Shown: in pieces, positions 7,932 to 16,255 of the stretch
How the letters are laid out: every line of letters starts with the position of its first letter
How positions within the stretch are numbered: position 1 is the stretch's first letter
Assembly (NCBI RefSeq): GCF_014844075.1
Contig: NZ_CP062165.1
Span: forward strand, 6,696,001-6,760,000
Direction of reading: 5' to 3'
From: Paenibacillus sp. JNUCC-31
GTDB lineage: Bacteria; Bacillota; Bacilli; Paenibacillales; Paenibacillaceae
DNA length: 64,000 nucleotides
The notes under the pieces: model-generated
Database searches by the model: none
Seen by the model: only the letters and a program-made list of their open reading frames with translations
Told to the model about the DNA's origin: nothing
Translations under genes and position numbers: made by a program

Positions 7932-9697
7932 ATGTAACCGGATTTATAGGCCGTTTATTTCGTTTCAGGCCATTTCTATTTTTAATCAACGGATTGTCAT
8001 GGTGCATATTTCATTCTTTGCCGCTGGCAATAGGGATCGGGATGCAGTGGTTCTTTGACCGGGCAACGGCGGGTTCCAGTGATTATATGTGGCTTGCAGC
8101 TCCGCTGATCTTCATTGCTTTGATCAGAGTAGCAAGAGTAGGGACGTTTTTTGCCGCGTTCTATGCATGGATTACGTATATCTACCATATTCAGGCCATT
8201 CTGCGTACCAATATGCTCGCCGGCATTATGCGCTGGCCAGGACGTAATCTGCCAGCTTCACCGGGAGAGGCGATGAGTCGCTTTCGGGATGATGTAGATG
8301 AGGTGGTTGAGTACGTGGAATCCTGGGTCGATTTCTGGGGAAGGCTTGTGTTCGCCATCGTATCCATCATCATCATGGCAAACATCAACTGGAAAATTAC
8401 TTTGGTAGCTGTTTTGCCACTGGTCGTCGTAACCTTGCTCAATAACTTGTCTGGTAATCGGGCCCGCCGATATGCTCAAGTCAATCGTGAGTCGACTGGA
8501 CGGATTACCAGTTTCATAGCGGAGACCTTTGGTGCAGTTCAGGCATTGAAACTTGGGCAGGCAGAAGAGCATGTCTCTGCTCGTTTTAACAAACTGAATG
8601 AAGAACGTCGTCAAGCCGCGCTCCGGGATAATCTGTTCAAACAGTGGATGAGATCACTTAATCAGCATGTGCTCAGTATCTGTACAGGTCTCATTCTCCT
8701 GATGTGTGCGGCCGAGATGAAATCCGGCCATTTCACCGTAGGTAATTTTGCCTTGTTCACCAGTTATCTTGCCAACATCGGTTTTAGTATTTCATTGTTT
8801 GGATATATGGTATTTCAGCATAAACGGCTTAAAGTATCGTTTGACCGTATGCGAACCCTGTTTCGTCCGGGTGAGGAAGACCGAATCATGGATTTCAGAG
8901 AAACTTATCTGAATGAAGATCCGCCTGAGCTTCCTAAGGAACAGAGAGATCCAAAGGAGAAGTTAAGAGAGCTGGAGATCCACAATCTGGCGTACCAATA
9001 TCCTCATTCTGCAAATGGAATACAGGATATCAGCTTCCGTGTGAAGCGGGGACAATTTCTGGTCATCACTGGACGGGTTGGGTCTGGAAAATCGACTCTG
9101 GTTCGTACACTTCTGGGATTGCTGCCCAAACAAGAGGGCACAATTCGCTGGAATGGGAAAGAGGTTGATCCTGCTACATTTCTGATGCCTCCAAGAGCAG
9201 CATATACACCGCAAGTGCCCCGACTATTCAGTGATACGCTGAAAGAAAATATAGTTCAGGGCAAGCAGGGACGTACGGAGATTGCTCTTGCTAAAGCGAT
9301 TCGCTTGGCTGTTATGGAGAAAGATATCCAGAATCTGGACCAAGGACTCGAAACGTCCGTAGGCCCAAGAGGTGTCATGCTGTCAGGTGGTCAGATTCAG
9401 CGGGCGGCAACCGGACGCATGCTGATGACCGAAGCGGACCTGTTCATCTTCGATGATCTGTCCAGTGCGCTGGATGTGGAAACCGAGCAACAGGTGTGGG
9501 AAGGTTTGTTCCAGGAGGCAGATGTCACATGTATTGCAGTCTCTCACCGCAGAGCAGCACTTGCCAAGGCAGATCATATCATCGTCATGAAGGATGGACG
9601 AATGGAGGCCGAGGGAAGCTTGACAGATTTGCTTGCTACAAATGAGGAGATGCAACTGCTTTGGCAAGGCGAGCAAACGCCGGTTAAAGTGGGATAG
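7928..9697 (+). CDS. ABC exporter half-transporter, subunit 2 (canonical signature, degenerate Walker B)
   Basis: 589 residues, GTG start overlapping the previous stop (GTGA), with the Shine-Dalgarno inside the upstream gene (GAGAGGAGG). Transmembrane domain about 15-310; ATPase domain about 345-585. Walker A GRVGSGKST at G382, canonical signature LSGGQIQRA at L485, and H540. Walker B reads FIFDD, so the catalytic glutamate is aspartate (D510). Together with LSAGE in subunit 1 this gives one canonical ATP site (Walker A/B of subunit 1 with this signature) and one degenerate site, the known pattern of asymmetric heterodimeric exporters. A bidirectional terminator follows. Confidence 0.9.
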   Translation: MNVTGFIGRLFRFRPFLFLINGLSWCIFHSLPLAIGIGMQWFFDRATAGSSDYMWLAAPLIFIALIRVARVGTFFAAFYAWITYIYHIQAILRTNMLAGIMRWPGRNLPASPGEAMSRFRDDVDEVVEYVESWVDFWGRLVFAIVSIIIMANINWKITLVAVLPLVVVTLLNNLSGNRARRYAQVNRESTGRITSFIAETFGAVQALKLGQAEEHVSARFNKLNEERRQAALRDNLFKQWMRSLNQHVLSICTGLILLMCAAEMKSGHFTVGNFALFTSYLANIGFSISLFGYMVFQHKRLKVSFDRMRTLFRPGEEDRIMDFRETYLNEDPPELPKEQRDPKEKLRELEIHNLAYQYPHSANGIQDISFRVKRGQFLVITGRVGSGKSTLVRTLLGLLPKQEGTIRWNGKEVDPATFLMPPRAAYTPQVPRLFSDTLKENIVQGKQGRTEIALAKAIRLAVMEKDIQNLDQGLETSVGPRGVMLSGGQIQRAATGRMLMTEADLFIFDDLSSALDVETEQQVWEGLFQEADVTCIAVSHRRAALAKADHIIVMKDGRMEAEGSLTDLLATNEEMQLLWQGEQTPVKVG

Positions 9698-9730
9698 GTA
9701 TGAGATAAGGTCAATATATAACAAATGAAA

Positions 9731-9780
9731 AAAAGCCGTACAGATAACTCCTTGTGAAGAGTTGAATCTGTACGGCTTTT
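9731..9780. terminator. bidirectional terminator between ABC exporter and ctaB
   Basis: AAAAGCCGTACAGAT and ATCTGTACGGCTTTT are exact inverted repeats with A and T tracts outside. It serves both convergent genes. Confidence 0.9.
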
Positions 9781-9803
9781 ATTATTGCTAATTTGGTCAA
9801 CCT

Positions 9804-10736
9804 TTATTTGATCAGCGGTGCAATCAACGAATACGCAATGATGACCAGAAAGATGATCGTAATGTGGTTAATGGAGAAAATAAACATTTTATGTGACCAT
9901 TTCTTGGTTTCTTTCTTATCGAAAGTTGCCACACTAAGAATAAGCCAGGCCAAACTTACCAGAAACGCAACAATGGCAATGAACGGACTCATCGGCCAGA
10001 ACAAGAAGCTGGAGAATAACAACAATACGAGATAAACATTCGTCTGGATGTATGTCCGTCTGATTCCTTTAACTACAGGAAGCATAGGAACGCCAGCCGC
10101 TTTATATTCATCAAATCTCCGGATGGCAATACCATAGAAGTGAGGCATCTGCCACAACAGCATGGTAACGACAAGGGCCCAAATCTCATAATGTCCAAGC
10201 TCTGGTGAAATGGCTGCCCACCCGATGAGCGGCGGAACAGCACCTGAAAGGCTTCCGACTTCCGTATTGTATACGGTTGTTCGTTTGGTCCACATGGTAT
10301 AAGGGAACACATACAGCAGCAGTCCCAATATGCCGAATACGGCAGCCGATGGGGATGCAATATACAACATGACTCCCCCAATGACCGTAATGGCAATACC
10401 GAGGATCAAACCTGTTTTGGTATCTACGCGACCGGTAACCGTAGGACGGGTTTTGGTCCGTTCCATGATTGCATCGATATCCCGATCATACAAATTGTTA
10501 AACACTCCGGCCGCTCCGATAATCAGGGAAGACCCGATAACAGAGAGGATAATGGGTACAATATTAGCTAAAATGGATGCATCAAATACATACAAAGCCA
10601 AACTTAAACCGGCAAACATGGCGATCAGATTGGATTTGATGATTCCGATCTTGATCGTATCAAAAAATACTTTCGGAATCGAGCTAGTATACTCCAAGCT
10701 GATATCGGGCCGTGACCCTTTATTCAATGTTTTCAA
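9804..10736 (-). CDS. ctaB: protoheme IX farnesyltransferase (heme O synthase)
   Basis: 310 residues, polytopic UbiA-superfamily prenyltransferase. The first Asp-rich motif is NNLYDRDIDAIMERTKTRP, diagnostic for the CtaB/CyoE branch, and GWAAISPELGHYEIWALV with WQMPHFYGIAIRRFDEYKAA is equally typical. It transfers a farnesyl group from farnesyl diphosphate to heme B, giving heme O for terminal oxidases, and acts in the cytoplasmic membrane. Length is normal. It is alone here, whereas Bacillus often has ctaB near ctaA or the ctaCDEF cluster; a second copy elsewhere is possible. A long AT-rich upstream region contains an FNR/CRP-like box. Confidence 0.95.
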   Translation of the reverse strand: MKTLNKGSRPDISLEYTSSIPKVFFDTIKIGIIKSNLIAMFAGLSLALYVFDASILANIVPIILSVIGSSLIIGAAGVFNNLYDRDIDAIMERTKTRPTVTGRVDTKTGLILGIAITVIGGVMLYIASPSAAVFGILGLLLYVFPYTMWTKRTTVYNTEVGSLSGAVPPLIGWAAISPELGHYEIWALVVTMLLWQMPHFYGIAIRRFDEYKAAGVPMLPVVKGIRRTYIQTNVYLVLLLFSSFLFWPMSPFIAIVAFLVSLAWLILSVATFDKKETKKWSHKMFIFSINHITIIFLVIIAYSLIAPLIK

Positions 10737-11127
10737 GAACTCACTTCCTATATCTATACTTATATATCTCGTGGTTTTATTATAGCATTCAATACAGTAT
10801 GTGAATTAATTAACGATTTAGTATTTAAAATAATGTCATTTGATTGTGAACAATTTAAAAACAAGGTTTTTTTCAATTGTTAAAAATGATTTTATGTGAT
10901 ACAGGTCATAGAATCAATCTAAACAGTATTAAAGACAAGAAAAGAATATTTTTCTTGCATTATGCGTTTTATTTGTTTATTGTAGACATAAGGGGTCTTT
11001 AATAGTATGAAAAGTTCTCCTCTTAGATTATTGCAAGAACAGCTTGTTTGCAAGCGGCAAGAAGTCATTATGGATTTATTTTTTTGCGTTTATTAAGGAC
11101 ATTGAGTATCTGGAAAGGGTGTTAAAT
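10737..11127. other. AT-rich divergent intergenic region, ctaB / flavoprotein
   Basis: 391 nt without a convincing gene. It holds an FNR/CRP-like site (10895-10910), an AT-only-loop hairpin CAAGAAAA/TTTTCTTG (10936-10957), and presumably the two divergent promoters, which I could not place with confidence. Confidence 0.5.
10895..10910. promoter_or_regulatory. FNR/CRP-like binding site
   Basis: TGTGA-N6-TCATA, one base away from the TGTGA-N6-TCACA box of Bacillus Fnr. It lies about 160 nt before ctaB and 218 nt before the flavoprotein gene. Single-site matches of this kind occur by chance. Confidence 0.3.
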
Positions 11128-12057
11128 ATGGAACAACAGACGGATGTATTAATCATTGGAGGAGGACCTGCGGGTCTTAATGCGGCTCTTGTATTAGGCA
11201 GGGCTCGTAAGCAGGTTGTGGTCATAGACGATGAAACCCCGCGTAATTGGGTCACACGTGAAACGCACGGTTTTCTGACGAGAGATGGCGCCAGTCCGCG
11301 TGAATTTCGAAAGGTTGCGAGAGAACAGATTAGCGCTTACCCGTCCGTTCATTTTGTAAGGGACACAGCGACTTCTGTGACAGGAACCGATGGTGATTTT
11401 CAAGTTACAACGGCGCAAGGAGCGATCTATCGTACAAAGAAAGTGTTGTTCACCGTAGGGAAAAAAGACCTCCCGCTGGATATAAACGGCTTGACAGAGG
11501 TATATGGCAAGAGTGCTTTTGTCTGCCCTTATTGTGATGGTTGGGAATTAAGAGATCAACCGCTGGTCATCATTGTTAATGGAGCCAAGGCATTTCATAT
11601 GGCCAAAACAATCTCGGGCTGGACAAGCCAGTTTACCATTTGCACGAATGGCCCTGATGAATTAACGGACGAGCAGAGGGAGGAATTGAAGCAGCATGGT
11701 GTTCCGGTATGGGACTCTCCAATTCGATCCATTGAATCAAGTGATGGGATGGTGCAGCAGGTAGTATTAGAAGATGGCACAGAAATCTCGTGCACAGGGA
11801 TTTTCTTTGGACCGAAACTGGTTGCCGGATCAGAACTTCCGCAGGCGTTAGGCTGCGAGGTTACGGATTCCGGGACGGTTGTCGTGGATGATTACGGAAA
11901 AACGACCGTGCCGGGTGTGTTCAGTGCCGGAGATGCAGCGTCGGAGCTGTACCAGGCTATTACTGCGGCTTCCCTTGGTGCATTAACCGCTGTAACGATC
12001 AACAGTGAGCTGAATATGGAAGCTTGGGATCAGCGTGGTAAACATCTAAACCCATAG
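11128..12057 (+). CDS. thioredoxin-reductase-like FAD/NAD(P) oxidoreductase
   Basis: 309 residues from the ATG at 11128, chosen for GAAAGG upstream and because the dinucleotide-binding strand begins directly after it (VLIIGGGPAGLNAA, residues 7-20). A redox pair C133-P-Y-C136 lies in CPYCDGWE, where true thioredoxin reductases have CATCDG. A C-terminal GVFSAGDAA completes the FAD site. This CPYC subgroup is related to dithiol oxidases and thioredoxin-reductase-like proteins; the electron acceptor is unknown. No thioredoxin gene is adjacent. A perfect-palindrome terminator follows, so it is monocistronic. Confidence 0.85.
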   Translation: MEQQTDVLIIGGGPAGLNAALVLGRARKQVVVIDDETPRNWVTRETHGFLTRDGASPREFRKVAREQISAYPSVHFVRDTATSVTGTDGDFQVTTAQGAIYRTKKVLFTVGKKDLPLDINGLTEVYGKSAFVCPYCDGWELRDQPLVIIVNGAKAFHMAKTISGWTSQFTICTNGPDELTDEQREELKQHGVPVWDSPIRSIESSDGMVQQVVLEDGTEISCTGIFFGPKLVAGSELPQALGCEVTDSGTVVVDDYGKTTVPGVFSAGDAASELYQAITAASLGALTAVTINSELNMEAWDQRGKHLNP

Positions 12058-12120
12058 GATAACGATGTATAGTTTCAACTTTGAGTATAGTTAGTCAAGC
12101 ATATAAAACGGAACGAATAG

Positions 12121-12145
12121 GGGATTGCACATGCAATCCCTTTTT
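12121..12145 (+). terminator. terminator after flavoprotein
   Basis: GGGATTGC-acat-GCAATCCC followed by TTTTT. Confidence 0.9.
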
Positions 12146-12353
12146 GAGTTTTTTGTCTCCTTAAAGGGTAGGAATGATGCAATATAGTTATCAGTAGTGA
12201 AGAACAACAACCTTTCAGAATCTCTAAACTATTGACAAAGAAATTGTTTTGGCGCACTATAAATAAATATTCTTTATAAAGTATATGAATTAAATGTTTT
12301 ATACAGTAAATTTAGAATTTGTTTTCATTTTAATGCAGGGAAGGGATCTATTT

Positions 12354-13571
12354 ATGGCAACTTGGTTTCTTATCATTATCTACCTTGCGTTTATTAGTCT
12401 GGGTATTCCTGACTCCTTGCTAGGTTCAGCATGGCCACTCATGTGGCCTGAAATTGGCGCTTCGTTTGGCTCAGCAGGAATTCTGTCGATGGTCGTTGCA
12501 GGAGGAACTATCGTTTCAAGCTTGGTTAGTGGGACGGTTATTCAAAAATGGGGAACAGGCAAGGTTACATTAATTAGCTGCTGTCTGACAGCAGGGGCAC
12601 TGCTTGGATTTTCCTTCGCACCTTCATTGGTATGGCTCGTCATTCTTGCCATTCCTTTGGGGCTTGGAGGCGGCGCAGTTGATGCTGCATTGAATCATTA
12701 TGTCGCAGAGCATTACAAAGCACACCATATGAACTGGCTGCACTGCTTCTGGGGTGTGGGGGCAACGACGGGACCCATCATTATGTCTTATTACATTGCA
12801 GAGCATCATTCCTGGAGAAGTGGGTATACAGCTGTAGCTGTCGTCCAGTGTTGTCTCGTCCTTAGTTTGTTTATCACGTTGCCGTTGTGGAAGCGTGTTG
12901 CTGCAAGTCGGGAAAGCACGAGTCTGAACAACGAATCAGATCATGCGCAAGCGGACAACACATTAGTACAGAGTGAGAATAGACCCGAACGAAATGTATT
13001 GAAGATTAAGGGAGTCAAAAACTCACTGATTGCATTTCTTTTTTATTGTGGTGCGGAGATGACTGTGGGCTTATGGGGAGCCAGTTATCTGGTAGGCGCA
13101 AGAAACATCCCGGCAGAAACAGCTGCGGGGTGGATCTCCTTATACTACGGTGGCATTACGATTGGCAGGCTGATTACCGGCTTTATCACGTTGAAAATAA
13201 AAAATCGGGTGTTAATTTTGGTGGGTCAAGTGACCGCCATTGTGGGGGGAATCATTTTGTTGCTTCCATTATCCATTTCGTTTGCACTGGCTGGGTTTGT
13301 GCTGATTGGTTTGGGGCTTGCGCCCATCTATCCCGGACTTCTTCATGAAACCCCAGCTCGATTCGGTAAAGCGAACTCTGCACGATTAATGGGATACCAA
13401 ATGGCACTGGCTTACACAGGAACCACATTGCTTCCTCCGCTTTTTGGCGTTCTTGCTGCGAGAACGAATATTAGCGTATTTCCGATGGTTGTACTTGTAT
13501 TCCTTATCTTGATGCTTGCTAGTTCCGAGCAGGTGAACCGTAATCTGAAGAAAAGAGTATTGAACAGATAA
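12354..13571 (+). CDS. MFS transporter, FHS/fucose-permease-like
   Basis: 405 residues from the ATG at 12354, preferred over the in-frame ATG at 12294 because GGGAAGGG lies just upstream. Twelve membrane segments with a hydrophilic central loop (about 195-225). SLGIPDSLLGSAWPLM at the N-terminus and AALNHYVAEHYKAHHMNWLH with the following CFWGVGATTGP segment resemble the fucose/glucose permease (FHS) branch, in which His and Asn of helix 4-5 line the pathway. Likely sugar or sugar-derivative transport; direction and substrate are not determinable. The 39-codon membrane peptide gene follows 49 nt later and shares its terminator. Confidence 0.8.
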   Translation: MATWFLIIIYLAFISLGIPDSLLGSAWPLMWPEIGASFGSAGILSMVVAGGTIVSSLVSGTVIQKWGTGKVTLISCCLTAGALLGFSFAPSLVWLVILAIPLGLGGGAVDAALNHYVAEHYKAHHMNWLHCFWGVGATTGPIIMSYYIAEHHSWRSGYTAVAVVQCCLVLSLFITLPLWKRVAASRESTSLNNESDHAQADNTLVQSENRPERNVLKIKGVKNSLIAFLFYCGAEMTVGLWGASYLVGARNIPAETAAGWISLYYGGITIGRLITGFITLKIKNRVLILVGQVTAIVGGIILLLPLSISFALAGFVLIGLGLAPIYPGLLHETPARFGKANSARLMGYQMALAYTGTTLLPPLFGVLAARTNISVFPMVVLVFLILMLASSEQVNRNLKKRVLNR

Positions 13572-13620
13572 GACGGAGATTGGTCATGAAATGTGAAATG
13601 AAGAAAAAGGAGCGCTTAAC

Positions 13621-13740
13621 ATGCTATCATTAATTTTTTTATGCTTGATCGTATATGTGGGGGCATACGCATGTCTGGCTGCGTCCAAGCAGCCCATGGA
13701 TGTAAAACCTGTGCGGTCTTTCGATGATTTTTTCGAATAA
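13621..13740 (+). CDS. 39-residue single-span membrane peptide
   Basis: Short frame with a strong Shine-Dalgarno AAAGGAG 8 nt before the ATG and a terminator 27 nt after the stop. The product starts MLSLIFLCLIVYVGAYACLA, a clear single membrane helix of about 20 residues, followed by an acidic tail ending SFDDFFE. It lies 49 nt behind the MFS gene in the same direction, so it could be co-transcribed as a transporter-associated small protein or be independent. No family recognised. Confidence 0.6.
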   Translation: MLSLIFLCLIVYVGAYACLAASKQPMDVKPVRSFDDFFE

Positions 13741-13767
13741 TTTTTATAAGATTTCATGTAAAGAGTG

Positions 13768-13805
13768 AAAAAAAAGCGAGGATCAATTCTCGCTTTTTTT
13801 ATTTT
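13768..13805. terminator. terminator after membrane peptide
   Basis: AAGCGAG-gatcaatt-CTCGCTT with long A and T tracts on both sides, usable in both directions. Confidence 0.9.
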
Positions 13806-13885
13806 GTTTTGAGGATAAACTTCACTTGCTTTCGAAGACTTCTTAAGGAAAACTCCTACTTCATCCGCATCTTCCATTGCAATAT

Positions 13886-13957
13886 TTACAATTCATAGAA
13901 CTGCTCGTGCTTATCCATAAAGTAACGAATCCATGCAACACTGAATTGACGGCGCTT
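13886..13957 (-). pseudogene. possible C-terminal gene remnant
   Basis: A 23-codon open stretch with no start codon or ribosome site reads like a protein C-terminus (FSVAWIRYFMDKHEQFYEL then stop) and is cut off by a TGA just upstream. It resembles the last helix of some alpha/beta hydrolases, but the stretch is too short to assign. Confidence 0.2.
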
Positions 13958-13984
13958 TCATGAAAATTGACCCAAATATTAAGG

Positions 13985-14013
13985 TTGACAGTGTTTTTCG
14001 AAACGGTTTTAAT
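13985..14013 (+). promoter_or_regulatory. promoter of the LmrA/LmrB-like operon
   Basis: TTGACA at 13985-13990 (perfect -35), 17-nt spacer, TTTAAT at 14008-14013. The palindromic operator starts inside the -10 box, consistent with repression. Confidence 0.6.
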
Positions 14014-14036
14014 TATATAGACCGATTGTTATAATT
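14011..14036 (+). promoter_or_regulatory. LmrA/YxaF-type operator
   Basis: Inverted repeat AATTATA ... TATAATT with a 12-nt centre TAGACCGATTGT. The left half (ATTATATAGACCG) matches the left half of the reported LmrA/YxaF box of B. subtilis as I recall it; the right half has diverged in sequence but keeps the symmetry. It covers the -10 and start region, so the TetR protein encoded just downstream is the likely ligand. Confidence 0.55.
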
Positions 14037-14056
14037 CATTGAAGGATGTGGCTTTA

Positions 14057-14644
14057 TTGAGTGAAAAGTCTAATGCTAGAGAACTAATCGTCAGCACAGC
14101 AGCCAGACTGTTTTTTTCACAAGGATATCATGCGACCGGTCTAAATCAGATTATTAAGGAGAGCAGTACGCCGAAAGGCTCGTTATATCATTATTTTCCG
14201 CATGGCAAGGAAGAGCTCGCTCACGAGTGCATTCAAAAAGCCAATGAAAATATCCTTCAGAAGTTTGAAGAAATATTTGCAGCCCATGACAACACGGGGG
14301 ATGCCATTCAGCAATTTATTCATGACTTAGCGATTGAAACGGAGGCGGCAGGTTTTACAGGCTTTCTTCCATTTAGTTTCTGGGCAGCCGTAGAGACATC
14401 CTGCATCAGTCAACAATTGCGTATCGCTTGTCAGGATGTGTTTGCAGGGTGGCAGCAAATCATTACGAAACATCTGATTTTGGATGGCATAGGTGAAGAG
14501 AAAGCACAAGAGATGGGACTTCTCGTCATTTCCTTAATGGAGGGAGCATTGATTATCAGCCTGACCAACCAGGACAAACAGCCTTTGCTGACGGCTGCTG
14601 ATTATTTGTCCCTTGTGGCGAAGAATGCAAGAGAGAAGCAATAA
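14057..14644 (+). CDS. TetR/AcrR regulator, LmrA/YxaF type
   Basis: 195 residues from the TTG at 14057, chosen because AAGGATG lies 8 nt upstream; a TTG at 14039 has no ribosome site. N-terminal TetR helix-turn-helix (ARLFFSQGYHATGLNQIIK then PKGSLYHYFPHGKEEL) matches the LmrA/YxaF branch; the C-terminal two thirds is the all-helical ligand and dimer domain. In B. subtilis LmrA represses its own gene and lmrB, and flavonoids or drugs release it. Here the operon order regulator-transporter and the upstream palindrome are the same, so autoregulation is likely. Confidence 0.85.
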   Translation: MSEKSNARELIVSTAARLFFSQGYHATGLNQIIKESSTPKGSLYHYFPHGKEELAHECIQKANENILQKFEEIFAAHDNTGDAIQQFIHDLAIETEAAGFTGFLPFSFWAAVETSCISQQLRIACQDVFAGWQQIITKHLILDGIGEEKAQEMGLLVISLMEGALIISLTNQDKQPLLTAADYLSLVAKNAREKQ

Positions 14645-14697
14645 GTTTCGTAAAGAGAGAAATAGAAATTGTCAGATTGTTTGAGGAGGATGGGATT

Positions 14698-16191
14698 GTG
14701 GAGGCTTCCATGAAAGCTGGTTCTGTACAGGATCAACAAGAAACAAAACAATATAAAGTATTTCCAATTTTATTCGCCATGCTGCTCAGCGGCTTTATTG
14801 GTCTGTTCGGTGAAACAGCACTGAATGTGGCATTGACACCGCTGATGGGCTTGCTCGAAGTTGGACCTACTACGATTCAATGGTTAACGACAGGTTATCT
14901 GCTCGTTTTGGGTATTTTGGTGCCGGTTTCCGGTATGCTGCTACAATGGTTTACGACAAGACAGTTGTTCACCACTTCTCTGATTTTTTCAATTGCAGGA
15001 ACGCTTGTTGCTGCTATCGCACCGAGCTTTGAAATTCTGTTGGTGGCACGGGTATTACAAGCTGTAGGTACAGCTTTGTTACTGCCACTGATGTTCAACA
15101 CCATATTGGTTATCTTCCCGATTGAAAAGCGTGGCGCTGCCATGGGACTGATCGGTTTGGTTATCATGTTCGCGCCAGCAAGTGGTCCGAGTATTTCGGG
15201 TCTGATTCTGGCCAATCTGAGCTGGCACTGGATCTTCTGGATCTCCTTGCCGTTCTTCATTATTTCTTTGGTATGCGGCTTGCTGTTCTTACCGAATATT
15301 TCGAAATTGACCAAGCCCAAAATCGATATCCTTTCCATTATCCTTTCCACACTTGGTTTTGGTGGAATCGTGTACGGATTCAGTAGTGCAGGAGGACATG
15401 GGGAAAGTGGCGGTGGCTGGACCAGTCCTGTAGTTGTTGCTACGCTGGTTATTGGCGTGTTATCTTTGCTGCTGTTCAGCATCCGTCAATTGAGAATGAA
15501 ACAGCCGATGATGGATCTGCGGGCGTTCAGATATCCCATGTTTACGATCGGTTTGATCCTGATCTTCCTATGTATGATGATGATGCTGTCTTCCATGCTG
15601 ATCCTGCCAATGTATTTGCAACAAGGTATGGCGGTTACGGCATTGACTGCTGGTTTGGTTTTGCTGCCGGGCAGTTTGCTGAATGGATTTTTGTCTCCGG
15701 TTATGGGACGTCTGTTTGACAAGTTCGGTCCGAAATGGCTCGTGATTATCGGACTGGCTATCGTGACTGTCGTTCTCTTCATGTACACGGGAATCACTCC
15801 GACAACCACCCTGAGCAAGATTATTACACTGCATGTGTTCATGATGGTCGGAATTTCAATGATCATGATGCCTGCACAAACCAACGGTTTGAATCAATTG
15901 CCTCCTGCATTTTATCCTCACGGAACGGCGATTATGAATACATTGCAACAGGTATCCGGAGCTATTGGTACAGCGGTTGCAGTAAGTATACTGAGCGCAG
16001 GACAGACTCGCTTCTTGAGCGGTGTAACGAACCCGGAGAGCCCAGAGAATCAGTTGGCAGGTTTTACATCCGGTGTACAAAATGCATTTGTTTTCGCACT
16101 GGTTCTTGCTGCAATTGGGCTGATCATTTCACTGTTCCTGAAACGAGTTAAGGTTGGTGCTCAGCAGGGACAACAAGGCCCTATGCATTAA
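14698..16191 (+). CDS. lmrB: DHA2-family drug efflux MFS transporter, LmrB-like
   Basis: 497 residues from the GTG at 14698, which has GAGGAGG at good spacing; the frame extends to a TTG at 14677 without one. Fourteen membrane segments. IQWLTTGYLLVLGILVPVSG and LLQWFTTRQLF are signatures of LmrB/EmrB-type DHA2 proton antiporters. LmrB of B. subtilis exports lincomycin and similar compounds; the true drug here is not known. It is encoded 53 nt after the TetR regulator and is presumably co-transcribed and repressed by it. Terminator directly behind. Confidence 0.85.
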   Translation: MEASMKAGSVQDQQETKQYKVFPILFAMLLSGFIGLFGETALNVALTPLMGLLEVGPTTIQWLTTGYLLVLGILVPVSGMLLQWFTTRQLFTTSLIFSIAGTLVAAIAPSFEILLVARVLQAVGTALLLPLMFNTILVIFPIEKRGAAMGLIGLVIMFAPASGPSISGLILANLSWHWIFWISLPFFIISLVCGLLFLPNISKLTKPKIDILSIILSTLGFGGIVYGFSSAGGHGESGGGWTSPVVVATLVIGVLSLLLFSIRQLRMKQPMMDLRAFRYPMFTIGLILIFLCMMMMLSSMLILPMYLQQGMAVTALTAGLVLLPGSLLNGFLSPVMGRLFDKFGPKWLVIIGLAIVTVVLFMYTGITPTTTLSKIITLHVFMMVGISMIMMPAQTNGLNQLPPAFYPHGTAIMNTLQQVSGAIGTAVAVSILSAGQTRFLSGVTNPESPENQLAGFTSGVQNAFVFALVLAAIGLIISLFLKRVKVGAQQGQQGPMH

Positions 16192-16213
16192 TTGAGTTAT
16201 TGAAGAATTGAAG

Positions 16214-16249
16214 GATGCTCTCCCTTTTATGGGGAGCATCGTTTTTTTT
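16214..16249 (+). terminator. terminator after LmrB-like gene
   Basis: GATGCTCTCCC-ttttat-GGGGAGCATC, then eight T. Confidence 0.9.
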
Positions 16250-16255
16250 GTACAT

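Noticed and set aside
13584..13877. Minus-strand 97-codon frame across the membrane peptide and its terminator
   Set aside because: No ribosome site, runs through a bidirectional terminator and is antisense to a better-supported small gene.
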